Assembly: GCF_958979055.1 (NCBI RefSeq)
Contig: NC_084897.1
Span: forward strand, 22,131,628-22,195,627
Direction of reading: 5' to 3'
Length of the DNA: 64,000 nt
Origin: Alnus glutinosa
Lineage: Eukaryota > Streptophyta > Magnoliopsida > Fagales > Betulaceae
Shown: positions 25,365 through 35,340 of the stretch, piece after piece
Layout: every line of letters starts with the position of its first letter
Position numbering within the stretch: position 1 is the stretch's first letter
The notes under the pieces: generated by a model
Told to the model about the DNA's origin: nothing
Database searches by the model: none
The model's input: the letters and a program-made list of their open reading frames with translations, nothing else
Program-made: the position numbers and the translations under genes

Positions 25365-25894
25365 ATGTCGGTAAATAGTGATGCGTCTAGTACCCCTCCA
25401 TTATGTTACTGTGGAGTGCATGCACGTTTAAGGTACTCATGAACTAGTGACAACCCCGGAAGAAAGTGGTACGGCTGTATAAAGTATAAGGTAATTTTAA
25501 AATTAATTAATTGTGATTTATTTTTTCGTTAGTAGTTTATGACATTTATTCTTATGTTTTCACGCAGAAAGTTGGAGATTGTGACTTTTTTAAGTGGGTG
25601 GATAACCAAATGATTTCTTATGAGAAGAGATTGGAGGATCATATGAGAGACATTGAGGAAGGGAGACGGGCCGATATTGAGAAAGTTGAGAAGGTCACAA
25701 TGGCCAATATTGACAGACTTGAGAAACTAATTGAAACAAGACACAAGGAACAATATGAGAGACTTCGGTTGGAGTTGGGTCTTAATAGAAAGATGTTTTG
25801 GTTTTGGACAGCAGTAGTCGTAATCATTTTGGGCATTGTAATTTATTTCAATGGTTATAGCGGTTCTAAAGTTAGTTACTTGATGTTAGAATGA
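25365..25894 (+). pseudogene. GRF-type zinc finger protein with C-terminal membrane segment (interrupted)
   Basis: Two exons: 25365-25490 (ATG to AAG|GTAATT) and 25568-25894 (after CACGCAG, to TGA), phase 0. Exon 1 holds the GRF zinc-finger core: CYCGVHARLRYS, then TSDNPGRKWYGC; exon 2 continues CDFFKWVD. The CxC...NPGR...C...C pattern is that of the GRF family. A glutamate/lysine-rich likely coiled coil (RRADIEKVEKVTMANIDRLE) follows, then a hydrophobic helix (FWTAVVVIILGIVIYF) near the C-terminus. The layout is like Arabidopsis At4g04775-type proteins. An in-frame TGA at 25440-25442 falls where the family usually has tryptophan (S-W-T), so exon 1 is interrupted by a likely TGG-to-TGA change. 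It converges with the transposase gene and occupies the mudrB-like position. Function in transposition is unknown. Confidence 0.82.
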
Positions 25895-26135
25895 AAGGAT
25901 GAAAACATTATTATGTTAAAAATTGTCATTGTCAGATATTTTACTTTTTTTTTAGTTTCACAAATGGTAAGCACTGTGCAAATAGCTGAAAATCTTAAAA
26001 TCCATAGTTAATTTTTTCTTTTCTTTGGGTTTGATTTTGGTTGAATTTTAAAATCCCAGGTATTTGAATTCTTCAAACTGTTTACAGAATGGAGTTGATA
26101 ATATATCATTCGTGTCAATAACTCTGTCATTTTAC

Positions 26136-26219
26136 TTGGCTTAAGTTAGCTCTTTATACTAGCTCGATATTTTTACTTGGCTTATGTTTGCTCTTTATAG
26201 TAGCTCAATATTGTCAATC
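26136..26219. repeat. about 41-bp tandem duplication inside the MULE
   Basis: ACTTGGCTTAAGTTAGCTCT followed by TTATACTAGCTCGATATTTT is repeated directly as ACTTGGCTTATGTTTGCTCT followed by TTATAGTAGCTCAATATTG. It is non-coding. Confidence 0.8.
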
Positions 26220-26290
26220 TTGGTATTTTCAACAAAATCCACACCGGAATCTTCATGTTTTTCCAACTGAATACTTGTACATAAGATCCT

Positions 26291-26367
26291 GTGTAAAGCA
26301 AACTTAGCAGTTCAATTTTCACAACATAACCAAGCACGCCTTCTCTGTGTAAAGCAAACTTAGCAGT
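26291..26367. repeat. 21-bp direct repeat inside the MULE
   Basis: GTGTAAAGCAAACTTAGCAG plus T occurs exactly at 26291-26311 and 26347-26367, 56 bp apart, each followed within two bases by CAATT. Confidence 0.85.
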
Positions 26368-26718
26368 GCAATTAGTTTCTCTTGAAGTTGGATCACTGCC
26401 AAGTAAACTGTATTGATGATAAATAAAGGAACCTTCTTTTTCTTTTTTCAACTTAAATTTTGAACTCAAGACATAATTGCACATTATGATCAACTATCCA
26501 ACATAGAGCATAACGTGGTCCTTCATCACCCATCTAGTCATGCTCCACTCGGTTTCATCATTTCCTGGAAATTGTCTTTTTCATTTGGTCCTTTTCTAAT
26601 TACATATTTATCCAGGATAGATCATTGTATGTGATGCTATGAAGAAATTCTGTGAGGATGGATAACCATCGGAGAATGTGCTTGAGATAAATGAGACTCT
26701 ATTAAAGTGGAATACTTG

Positions 26719-26783
26719 GCAGATTCTGCATCCTTATTCCACCAAGTACGTCTAATATTATTGTATAAGGATGCAGAATCTGC
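26719..26783. repeat. perfect 19-bp inverted repeat (stem-loop)
   Basis: GCAGATTCTGCATCCTTAT at 26719-26737 is the exact reverse complement of 26765-26783, with a 27-bp loop. It lies in the non-coding interior of the MULE. It could form an RNA or cruciform hairpin; no further function can be read from sequence. Confidence 0.85.
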
Positions 26784-27743
26784 ATATTTAGAACTATGGT
26801 CACACCGCAGCTGTCTTCTGTGAATAAAAAAAAAAAAAAAAAAATTCCAACCGAACAATTTCAGCCATTCCCAAAAAATTATTCTGAGCAAAATTCTCAA
26901 GGTAATTAAGAACACAATCCAATCATAAAGAAAATCAATATTCAAATAGAAAACTTTCAAGTAAAATCCACTATCATATCATAAAATATGATACAATATC
27001 TTCTCAATTGTTTATACTCAAAAGTTGAAATCTACTGCAACTCATTAGCTTAATGATGAAGCAAAAATATGCCACACGTGACACAAAAAGAAATGAAAAT
27101 TCTATGCAGTATTTCCACAAAAGCTTCAAGTCAGACTCAAATCCCTTCCATTGGATGCTCCCAATGTACATGGCAACCATCAATTGCATGTACCTTTGAA
27201 ATGTGAGTCTACCTGTAATGGACAGCTGCAATGTGCACTGAGCAATCCAGTGCCTCGAGAGTATCTCAACCCCTACGACTACACATTATTATCATTGACT
27301 GGTGAAAGGAATCAACAGTAATACTCCTAATGCTTTGTAGAAAAATACTCCCTGCATAGGAAAATTAAGCCTCTTATGCATATAATACTGAGTCCACAAG
27401 GAAAAGAAAAAGATCAATCAATGTTATCAAGTCATAACCCAAATATAACTACATCATACCCCAGAAAACAATGGAGTCAAGTCAAAACATGCAAAGGGAG
27501 GGCATTGGGTAATTAGGTGCCACACTACAGAGCATATTTTAGAATTTTATTATACAAGTGGTGCCATGCTTTATTAGAACAGCAACATGACAAGTATGTG
27601 ATGCACTTGATATACTTATAAAGGTAACTTAAATCCAGGAAGATGGTTTATGTAACTGTTTTGTAATATGCTAGCTTCACAGTCTCGTTGAGACTGCGAA
27701 CAGGTAAATATAATAGACAAACAATACACCTAGACAAAACTTT

Positions 27744-27881
27744 CTAACCTTTGGAAGTACAAGGCCTCTGAAGGGATGCTTGCTTCTTCCAACTCGCATC
27801 AACTGCCTTGTCAACCATTGGAACATATTCATCATACCCTGGGAAGCTACCAGCAAAGCTTGTCTTTCCAACCACCTTAGC
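27744..27881 (-). pseudogene. terminal exon of an unidentified captured gene
   Basis: After a good acceptor (GTGGATATGCAG|G), the minus strand is open for 45 codons to TAG at 27744-27746. The residues look protein-like (FAGSFPGYDEYVPMVDKAV, then ASWKKQASLQRPC). I do not recognise the family. It is about 740 bp beyond the end of the VARICOSE-like exons on the same strand, so it may be a second captured fragment or a distal part of the element's own transcript. No upstream exon was found with confidence. Confidence 0.4.
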
Positions 27882-28621
27882 CTGCATATCCACGAAAATG
27901 AATTAAGAGAGTAAGCAAAATCTATGAAACAAGAGCAACTTTCATTATTTTGGACAGCATAATCAATTCTCCTATATTGCCCAGTACACTACAAACATAA
28001 GTTATGGATTAGCAACAGAGTAAAGAAGCAAGGTTTGAGAGAAATAAAGCAAGAAACCAAAAAGCTATATAACCATTTCCAAACTGACCAATCTGTGAAT
28101 CCAAAACCAGAATTTGATAGGGAAACTCTCCCAAGGTACAATTGTCATTTTACTTCAAGCTGAAGCTGTATTTGCTGAAATGCAAAAATTTTGGCCTTCC
28201 ACCAGGTACGTCTCTGTATCAACTTTAATGGGCACGTAGCTACAAATCCCATTTCAAATTCACCCCAAGAATGGTAAACTCAACCTCAGGACAAATAGGC
28301 AAAACTAAAAAGCTTTTAGAAATTCAGCATGCTAGACATGCAATCCAATGCACATAAGGCTTTAGCATTCTGAAGCACATAAGCAAACAAGCTAGACATT
28401 AATCTTACATACATTAGTTAAAGAAAAACAAACCCAGGGGAAGAACAGAAATATGTTCCTACAATCTGCAAAATGGAATACAAGTGTTTTTCCTCTCTTG
28501 GTCATAAAAAGACAAATAACAAACATTGTAGAAAATTAACTTCTGATTCCTATAGACAGCATTTCAGTTGCAATTGGGAGGTAAAAGTCATGTGATCAAA
28601 TACCATTCTATCATATTGGTC

Positions 28622-29106
28622 TCAAGGTGGAAGTAAACCATTCATCAGAAGACGAATGGTTGACCGCATAGCATCAGTAATTGTAGGCAGGACACTTATA
28701 TTATTAAGTGCGGCATAGACTTAATTGAAGATGTTGCGCACATGCATTTCAATTGCCGGATCAGTTGGAATTATGGAATTAAAAACGTCTATCATCCAAG
28801 CAATTATTTCGGCTGGGTTGGTATTTAAACAATAGGGTAAAAGCCAGAACAACTGGAGTAATACTTCTTGACTCAAAGGCAGAGGATCCATAGTCAAGAC
28901 CCACCGTTTATCAACCTGAAAATCAACGTTAATATTCAGACATCTAAATTGGATGCATTTTAATAACACAATACTATCAATTCATTTACCTGGGAGCATA
29001 GCCAATTCACAATTGACACATCACGCATTTGTATGGCTGTACTGAAAGCCTCTTGGTATTTGTGTTGGCTTATCAATGTAGATAACAAATTTATGGGGTC
29101 CATTGA
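28622..29106 (-). pseudogene. VARICOSE/EDC4 C-terminal exons captured by the MULE
   Basis: Exon 29106-28990 (after TTAG, before GTAAAT) encodes [20 protein letters not shown], then [19 protein letters not shown]. Exon 28915 onward (after TTTTCAG) encodes VDKRWVLTMDPLPLSQEVLL and continues through AWMIDVFNSI and HVRNIF. This is the conserved C-terminal helical region of VARICOSE, the plant EDC4 scaffold of the mRNA-decapping complex (family pattern: ISxxKYxEAF, DVSIVxWLCSQVD, PLPLSQxVLL, HVRxIF). A TAA at 28721-28723 replaces the expected glutamine codon; homology continues past it (VYAALNNISVLP, then STIRLLMNGLLPP) to TGA at 28622-28624. The exons are in phase with the transposase exons upstream, so they may be the 3' end of one chimeric gene. 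Confidence 0.85.
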
Positions 29107-29196
29107 CTAATTCACCTAATACACACATGATTTGTTTCCCTTATTGTACGCATATAAATGAATGCCAACACAGAAATTAAAAAACACAAATTATAC

Positions 29197-31919
29197 CTGA
29201 GAAAGAATAGAATGATGGTGACCACTGAACGTGTGAGCAACTGTCGATGACGAAGCGACGGAATCCTTCAAAAACAGACACTGAATAAGTACGTGAAATA
29301 TCAAATAATTGTCAAAAACCAATTAATAAATAAAGAGATGTTGGCTAATCACCTGAGTACTATGATCGTGAGCTGCAGAAGGCACAGAAGGCAATGGAGA
29401 TTGACTAGTGTTGTCTTGATTTTCCGTTGATTTGGAGGCCTACAATTAAAAAATGGTTTATGCAATGTGGAGAAGTACACATGTTTTTTAAGTAAGTAAA
29501 ATGTGGATAGAAGTAATAAAAAAAATAAATAATAAATAATAAATTCACTAACTTGATTTTTTTGTTTCTTCGTTTTATCATTGTTGTTTCTTGGTGGCTT
29601 GCTCGATACTTTGGATTTATTCACCACTGTTTCTATAACAGACACCTTTCTCTTTGTTCGTGGTCTCCCTTTACAGTCAATCTTCACAGGACTAAGCACC
29701 TTTTTGCAGCTAGAAGATGCGACAGTAGCTGGAATGCCAAAAGATTGATTTTCGCAACGCCACAACTCTTTTAATTGATCAATTTTTTCCATTAGTTCTA
29801 TGCAACGTTTCTCCGTGTTTACTGACGTGAGCGACAGTAATTCTTTCAAATTGTTTCTCACTTTGTCATGTATTTGGGCATGTGGATTATCACTAATGGC
29901 ATCATAACTACTCTTAACCTTCGAGTACTCTCGCTTAACATCTTTCCTCCATCTGTCAAGAACATATCTTTGTGGCAAAGTTGTCACTTTCTTTGTCCGT
30001 AACACGAACAGTGAATGCCTACATAGGATGCCTTTTACTTCAAACAATGCACATGTGCACTTCACTTCGAGTTCATTTTCATTGAAGTAAACAAGAAATA
30101 TCTTTTCTATTAAGTGATCTCCAACTGCAACATATTCAACAACTTCGAAGGTAGAAATCGCACCTTCACTTTTGAGAAGAGCGTTATTACAAGACATCAT
30201 TTTCACAAACTGCTCATGTACTTCTTTGAACTTCACATTTGTGTAAACAACTTGAAACTGTTTCTCTAATTGCAAGGCACTTATACATGGGATTGTGCGA
30301 TTGAAAGAATCGAAATCAGCACGTGCCTCACTCTCGACCATTCTCCTTAAAGCGTTATCATATTCATCAACAAATTCTTTCAATGTGGTTCGTGAGTGCA
30401 CGTAACTATAAAAAAATGCGTTCATCTTTCACTTCGCTGTGTAGTACTCATTCCCGCCCAAAACGTATCTTTCATGTATGCCGGCACCCAAAATGTCTTA
30501 TCCATATATAACCCATTCAACCATGCATTATCATGAAGATTATACTTCTCCAGAAGATCTTTCCAATTTTCCTCATATCCTTCACATGTTTGAGAGTCAT
30601 ACAAATATTTATTAATGGCACCCTTAATGCCATCAAAATTAGCATGTGATCTAAACTTTTTAGGCAATTTTTTTAAAATGTGCCACATACAATATCTATG
30701 ACGACTTTCAGGAAAAACAATAGCGATTGCATTTTTCATAGCTCTATCCTGGTCTGTCATAATTGCTTTAGAGGCTTGGCCATTCATGCACTCCAACCAA
30801 CATTTAAACAACCACACAAATGTGTCTGTATCCTCTCTTGAAATTAGTCCTGCCCCCAAAAGTATAGATTGACCATGATGATTCACTCTTACAAAAGGAG
30901 CAAATGACATGTCATATTTATTGGTCAAATACGTTGTGTCAAACGTAATAACATCTCCAAAGAAATCATACGCTGCCCTACTCCGTGCATCAGCCCAAAA
31001 AACATTTCTTAACCTACAATCATCGTCCACATCTATTACGTAGTAGAAGCCACTATTCTGCTTTTGCATTCTTCTGAAGTAATCACAAAGTGCTTGAGCA
31101 CCACCTTTACCAAAATTGAGTTCTCTTGCCTTGTTAATATAATTCCGACAATCTCTCTCTCCAAATGAAAGATTCTCAAACCCCCCACTTTCAACAACTA
31201 ATGAATTGAAATTTTTACACAAACGTATTCCTGCTCTGTCATTTAGCTCAAGTCTTTTTTTCGCAGTGTCACTAATTTTCTTATTGCTTCTAAAAAATCT
31301 CGCCTTGCCCGGGCTTAACGAATGATTATGCATCAACTCAACTTTACTCAAAAACCACGTTCCATCATCACATAAATTTGCACAAATCCTAGCACCACAC
31401 CCTGTTTTATTTGAAACTTGAATTGGCTTCGCACAATCACTTGTTTTAGGTCGCTCTGCACCTCCACGAGTACATATAAGCATTACGTAACCTTTTCTAC
31501 CCTTCTTTTTTCTCGAGCTTCTCTACGCTATACCAAACCCAGCTTGCTTAGCATACTTCCTATAATAAGAGCAGACTTCGTCTAATGAACTAAATGTCAT
31601 TGATTCTTTCGGCTCTTCAACTTTCTCATCATCCTTTAACACCACAGGTAGTACCACATTTTCTTCCTCATCATTCAACTCTTCATCTGAAATAAATGTC
31701 ATTAAATCCTTCGACTTCTCAAATTTTTCACCCATATCTATCCAAAAAAGTATACAAAATGTGTTTATAAAAAAGCCTAGAATAATAATAAAGAAAAAAC
31801 AAAACAAAACTATAACTCAAACAAAAGTGAAAAAACTAACCATTTTGACGGTCATCTTGATGGGTTAGATCATCGTCAAATTCACCCTCATTATCCAATC
31901 GTGAACTTGAAGAGTCCAT
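29197..31919 (-). pseudogene. FAR1/FRS-type MULE transposase (broken)
   Basis: Exons on the minus strand: 31919-31841 (ATG), 31737-29553, 29439-29353 and 29280-29197, then the VARICOSE-like exons. It starts MDSSSSRLDNEGEFDDD, then an acidic stretch and a FAR1-type DNA-binding region (SSLDEVCSYYRKYAKQAGFG, GCGARICANL, HNHSL-type end). The MULE catalytic core follows: DVITFDTTYLTNKYDMSFAP, ASKAIMTDQDRAMKNAI and HRYCMWHILKKLPKKF, then a SWIM zinc finger (CTCALFEVKGILCRH) and a basic KGRPRTKRK stretch. Two lesions: TAG at 31523-31525 where lysine is usual, and a one-base loss near 30423-30427 (exon 2 is one base short of the length its flanking phases need). The promoter is presumably in the right TIR. 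Activity of this copy is unlikely unless supplied in trans. Confidence 0.95.
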
Positions 31920-33022
31920 TTAGAAAAGTGCTATATTAAAAAGTAATATAAGTTAATTGAATGAAAAAACTAAACTACATAACCTTAAAAGCATGTAATT
32001 TGACAATATTATACAAATTAAACTACATAAAGGCAGTCATAGCACTAGCTTTTTAATGCCTTCATTTTTCCTCATGGAAGTCTGACAATAAAAAACCATA
32101 GAAATCGCGAGTATGTTTTCCTCATTGTACAAAAGATGGGGCACTTTTCACTAGACATATAATGACATTGAACAACTGATACAACAATTGTTCATAAAAA
32201 AAAAAAAAAAAATTGTTTAGGATCTACTCAAACTTAAATAGACAAGGATCCAGGTAAAGTCACATATGATGCCTAAACCAAAAAAAAAAAAAGATAAAAT
32301 TCTGCTGTTTCTTTAGTTCAGCTCATATAATAGCCACCACAGCAATAATCATATCGGCCAAACAAATCAAAATGACAGTGCACATTATGGTGCTAAATAT
32401 TATTCTCAACAAGAGTGTCGGGTACAAGCTAGTCCAATTTTACTTCAACAATGACAACCAACCTATGAAAATCTCTCTTCCTTTTACACCTAATACTAAT
32501 TTATTTTATGTATTTTTTTTTCTTGTTCTTTTCAACGAAAAATAAATTGATAAATTGCCGCTTATGTTTACAGCTAGCAACAATCAGACAAGGGTTAAGA
32601 CTTAGGGATGATCCCAAAGAAAAGCGAGATATTTGTACAATAATAATAATAAAAAAAAAACCACTCCCAAATCTTAAGCTGCAGAAAGAGTCCAATAATA
32701 CATAGATGCGTGCATGGATGGGCTATGGATCTACACTTATAGTAACAGTACGTACTCATAAATTCTCACAATATTCATTCGGCCATTAACAGAGGAAGAG
32801 GAAACCCAAAATAACCCCAGATTTTTTTCAATAAATTTACACCCATTCGGTTCCTCACTTCCTTTGCCGGAAATCCTCCACAAACCCAAAAATTTCTCAA
32901 TACCCATTCGGTATTGAGAAAGAAAAATCCTCCAAAACAAATCAGCAGATTGAAAACGTTTGTCCTAAGTTTTTCTTTTGGTAAGCAAATCAGAGCATAT
33001 TGAGCAAAATACCAACACCATT

Positions 33023-33632
33023 CAATAATTTCAGAGAGAGAAACAGAGTTACCGGAGGGACAGGGACGACCGGCACCGGAGCAAGCGGGAGAGAGAGAGG
33101 GGCTGCGGGCGGCGGGAGAGACAGAGGGGCTGCGGGCTGCGGTCCGGAGCGAGCGGGAGAGACAGAGGGGCTGGGGGCGGCGGTCCGGAGCGAGCGAGAG
33201 AGACAGAGGGGCTGGGGGCTGCGGTCCGGAGCGAGCGGGAGAGACAAAGGGGCTGGGGGCGGCGGTCCGGAGCGAGCGGGAGAGACAGAGGGGCTGGGGG
33301 CGGCAGTCCGGAGCGAGCGGGAGAGACAGAGGGGCTGGGGGCGGCAGTCCGGAGCGAGCGGGAGAGACAGAGGGGCTGGGGGCGGAACTCCGGTGAAGGA
33401 CCGGGGACGGACGTCGGAGGCCGATTTGGGGACTGTACGGACAGACTTCAGAGAGAGAGAGAAGGGGGGTGCGTTCAGCTTTGGGGGGAAATGGAATTTT
33501 TCATTTCCCCCCAACCGGTTTTGACGAATGCTGTACTGTGATATTAAAAAAATGAAAAAAACGTTTAAACCCACTTTCCACGTAAGACTGTTGTATCGTT
33601 GTTGTAAGCTTTGTGTACGAGAATCATTTCTC
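33023..33632 (-). repeat. MULE right terminal inverted repeat with 41-bp array
   Basis: Inverted copy of 23569-24233. Between about 33100 and 33390 it contains about seven near-identical 41-bp units (GAGAGACAGAGGGGCTGGGG, then GCGGCGGTCCGGAGCGAGCG; unit marks at 33122, 33163 and 33204). Long ORFs across it on both strands are products of this repeat and not genes. Located upstream of the transposase ATG, so likely its promoter. Confidence 0.95.
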
Positions 33633-33641
33633 AATCTATTA
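33633..33641. repeat. MULE target-site duplication, right copy
   Basis: AATCTATTA, identical to 23560-23568, directly follows the last base of the right TIR. Confidence 0.97.
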
Positions 33642-34464
33642 ACCTTTTTGTGAATTTTCTCTTTCATCCACAGCCACGTCAGCATCGACTTTTGCCTTCT
33701 TGTTATTAAAATCAAAAAAAGTACTCTTCCTTTGAAATGATAAAATTATTTACAGTGCACTTGTTGTGTACTAAGAGTACTGCATGGATCATTTCCCTAT
33801 TACAAATGTCAGGCGCTTTAAATAAAAAAGTTTGTTCAACAATTCATTTGATACCCAATTATATAAACTTGATTCGAATTTGATTTGTTTAATAAATGAA
33901 TAGATCGTAAACATAAAATTAAGCTCGATTACAAAATGAGATATACTCGTATAAGCTCACATAATTTTATTTTTATTATTTTTATAGTATTATTTTGATT
34001 TATAATTAAAACATGTAAAGAGAAATTATCTTCCTAATATAATAGACGTATCTTGAATTATTGGGAGTATTGATATAGATAATAGATATATGTGTGTGCA
34101 TGAGTATATTTGTGTGTAAATATATATGTGTATGCATATGCGCACATAATAAATTTATATCCATTTAAACTTAAAACTCGAGATTGGAGTATTTAAGATT
34201 TAATTGAATTAATTAACTCAAATGATAAAATCTTAATGATAATTAATTAACAAATAATTAGTATAAATTTATGAAAGTAAAAAATAAACAATCATAATAT
34301 TTTACTTTATATAAGGAATGAATAAGTTAACTGAACAGCTTGTGAACAAGTTCGAGTTCACTTGAAAGATAAATAAGTCAAGCTTAAACAAATCATCTAA
34401 CTTGGCTTTAGGCTCAAACTTGGCTCATGTTCAAAATATTATTAAATAAATAAAACTTAAACAT
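33642..34464. other. gene-free AT-rich stretch
   Basis: No coding signal. It contains TATATGTGTGTGCATG-type low-complexity sequence near 34085-34145; otherwise nothing was recognised. Confidence 0.5.
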
Positions 34465-34767
34465 TCAATACTTGTCTCGAATTGGCCGGATCATAGCGAT
34501 ACAAGCAGTGCCATTTTTGAAATAGGTTATCACTTGGGCGTTATTAGCTGCCGGATCTCGGCCAGCCAGACAAGATTCATTGTAATGATCAGTTGGGTCA
34601 TAAATGGCCGCACCATGGGTTGACCTCTCCGCTTCGACAGGGGTGTCGCTGTGATCCAATCCAGCAACGACGCCAACGACAACTGCTGCAATTACTACGA
34701 GAGAGAGCCCCAGTACCACCATGTTACCCAGCAAGTCATCCGGATTATCCTCCTCAAACTGCACCAT
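34465..34767 (-). CDS. small hypothetical single-pass membrane protein
   Basis: An intronless 100-residue ORF. The acidic N-terminus (MVQFEEDNPDDLLGN) is followed by one strongly hydrophobic helix at residues 16-37 (VVLGLSLVVIAAVVVGVVAG). A polar C-terminal part follows with three NxS/T-like sites (NES, NGT) and two cysteines. I recognise no family. Its GC content is above that of the flanks and the residue composition looks protein-like, which supports a real gene, but no homologue, promoter or splice evidence backs it. It could be a plant orphan or a fragment of a larger membrane protein. Confidence 0.45.
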   Translation of the reverse strand: MVQFEEDNPDDLLGNMVVLGLSLVVIAAVVVGVVAGLDHSDTPVEAERSTHGAAIYDPTDHYNESCLAGRDPAANNAQVITYFKNGTACIAMIRPIRDKY

Positions 34768-34974
34768 TTAGCAACAGCACAGAAAAATATTAAAGCTTGT
34801 TGTTTCTTTCTTTTGCTTTTTTTCCCTACGTACATGCAGCTGATCTTCTCTTATGATCGATATGAATAATTTTCTTTTGCATCTGTCGCTAACAGAATTT
34901 GGTTGGATACCATACGTATACGTTTTCGTGCCAGTTTGTCAAAACTACATGCCTAATTTTAGCCTTTGGGGCCG

Positions 34975-35315
34975 AGTTTGGTATGAATAATTTTAGGTTC
35001 AGTTTAGGTTTGTAATTTTTAAATATATGATTTGGAAAAAATTATTTTTAAACATGCAGTTAAACGTTTGACAAAATTGTAATTTGACCATTAGAATTGC
35101 AGTTTAGCTTTTAAAATTTTCCGTTTTCAAATTGCAATTTTTTAAAAAATGCAATTCCAAACGATTCATTTTCTGAAATTTTGTTTAAAATATTATTTTT
35201 TGCCTATGAAATCGCAATTTTAAACGCACACTTATTAGCCGGTTGACAATTGCGTTAGGAAGTTTAAAAAATACTTTTAATACCTAAAAAGTTGTGCCAA
35301 ACAAGAATTTGGGTT
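34975..35315. mobile_element. MITE-like element with diverged terminal inverted repeats
   Basis: The left end GAGTTTGGTATGAATAATTT plus TAGG is matched by the reverse complement of the right end (TTGTTTGGCACAACTTTTTA plus GG at about 35280-35308). The interior repeats TTTAAAATTGCAATTT-type words in both orientations. Non-coding; ends approximate. Confidence 0.5.
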
Positions 35316-35340
35316 GTTTGGTAAAAAAAACTATAATTTC

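Larger units (their letters stand above)
23569..33632. mobile_element. 10-kb Mutator-like element (MULE) with 9-bp target duplication
   Basis: A 10,064-bp element begins GAGAAATGATTCTCGTACAC at 23569 and ends with the exact reverse complement at 33632. Perfect 9-bp direct repeats AATCTATTA flank it at 23560-23568 and 33633-33641, the duplication length characteristic of Mutator. TIRs are about 665 bp (left) and 610 bp (right). Cargo on the minus strand: a FAR1/FRS-type MULE transposase gene continuing into VARICOSE-like exons, and a separate unidentified coding exon. Cargo on the plus strand: a GRF zinc-finger gene. The two gene sets converge, each starting beside one TIR, as in MuDR. Both carry disabling changes, so this copy is probably non-autonomous. 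Stretches 24234-25364, 25895-27743, 27882-28621 and 31920-33022 show no further coding sequence I can support. Confidence 0.97.

Noticed and set aside
25598..25894. Independent 98-codon gene starting at the internal ATG
   Set aside because: It is exon 2 of the GRF gene: an acceptor at 25567 and the conserved C...FFKWVD end of the GRF finger precede that ATG.
32990..33715. ORFs of 241 and 174 codons on opposite strands
   Set aside because: Products of the GC-rich 41-bp array in the MULE right TIR; low complexity, overlapping, no family.
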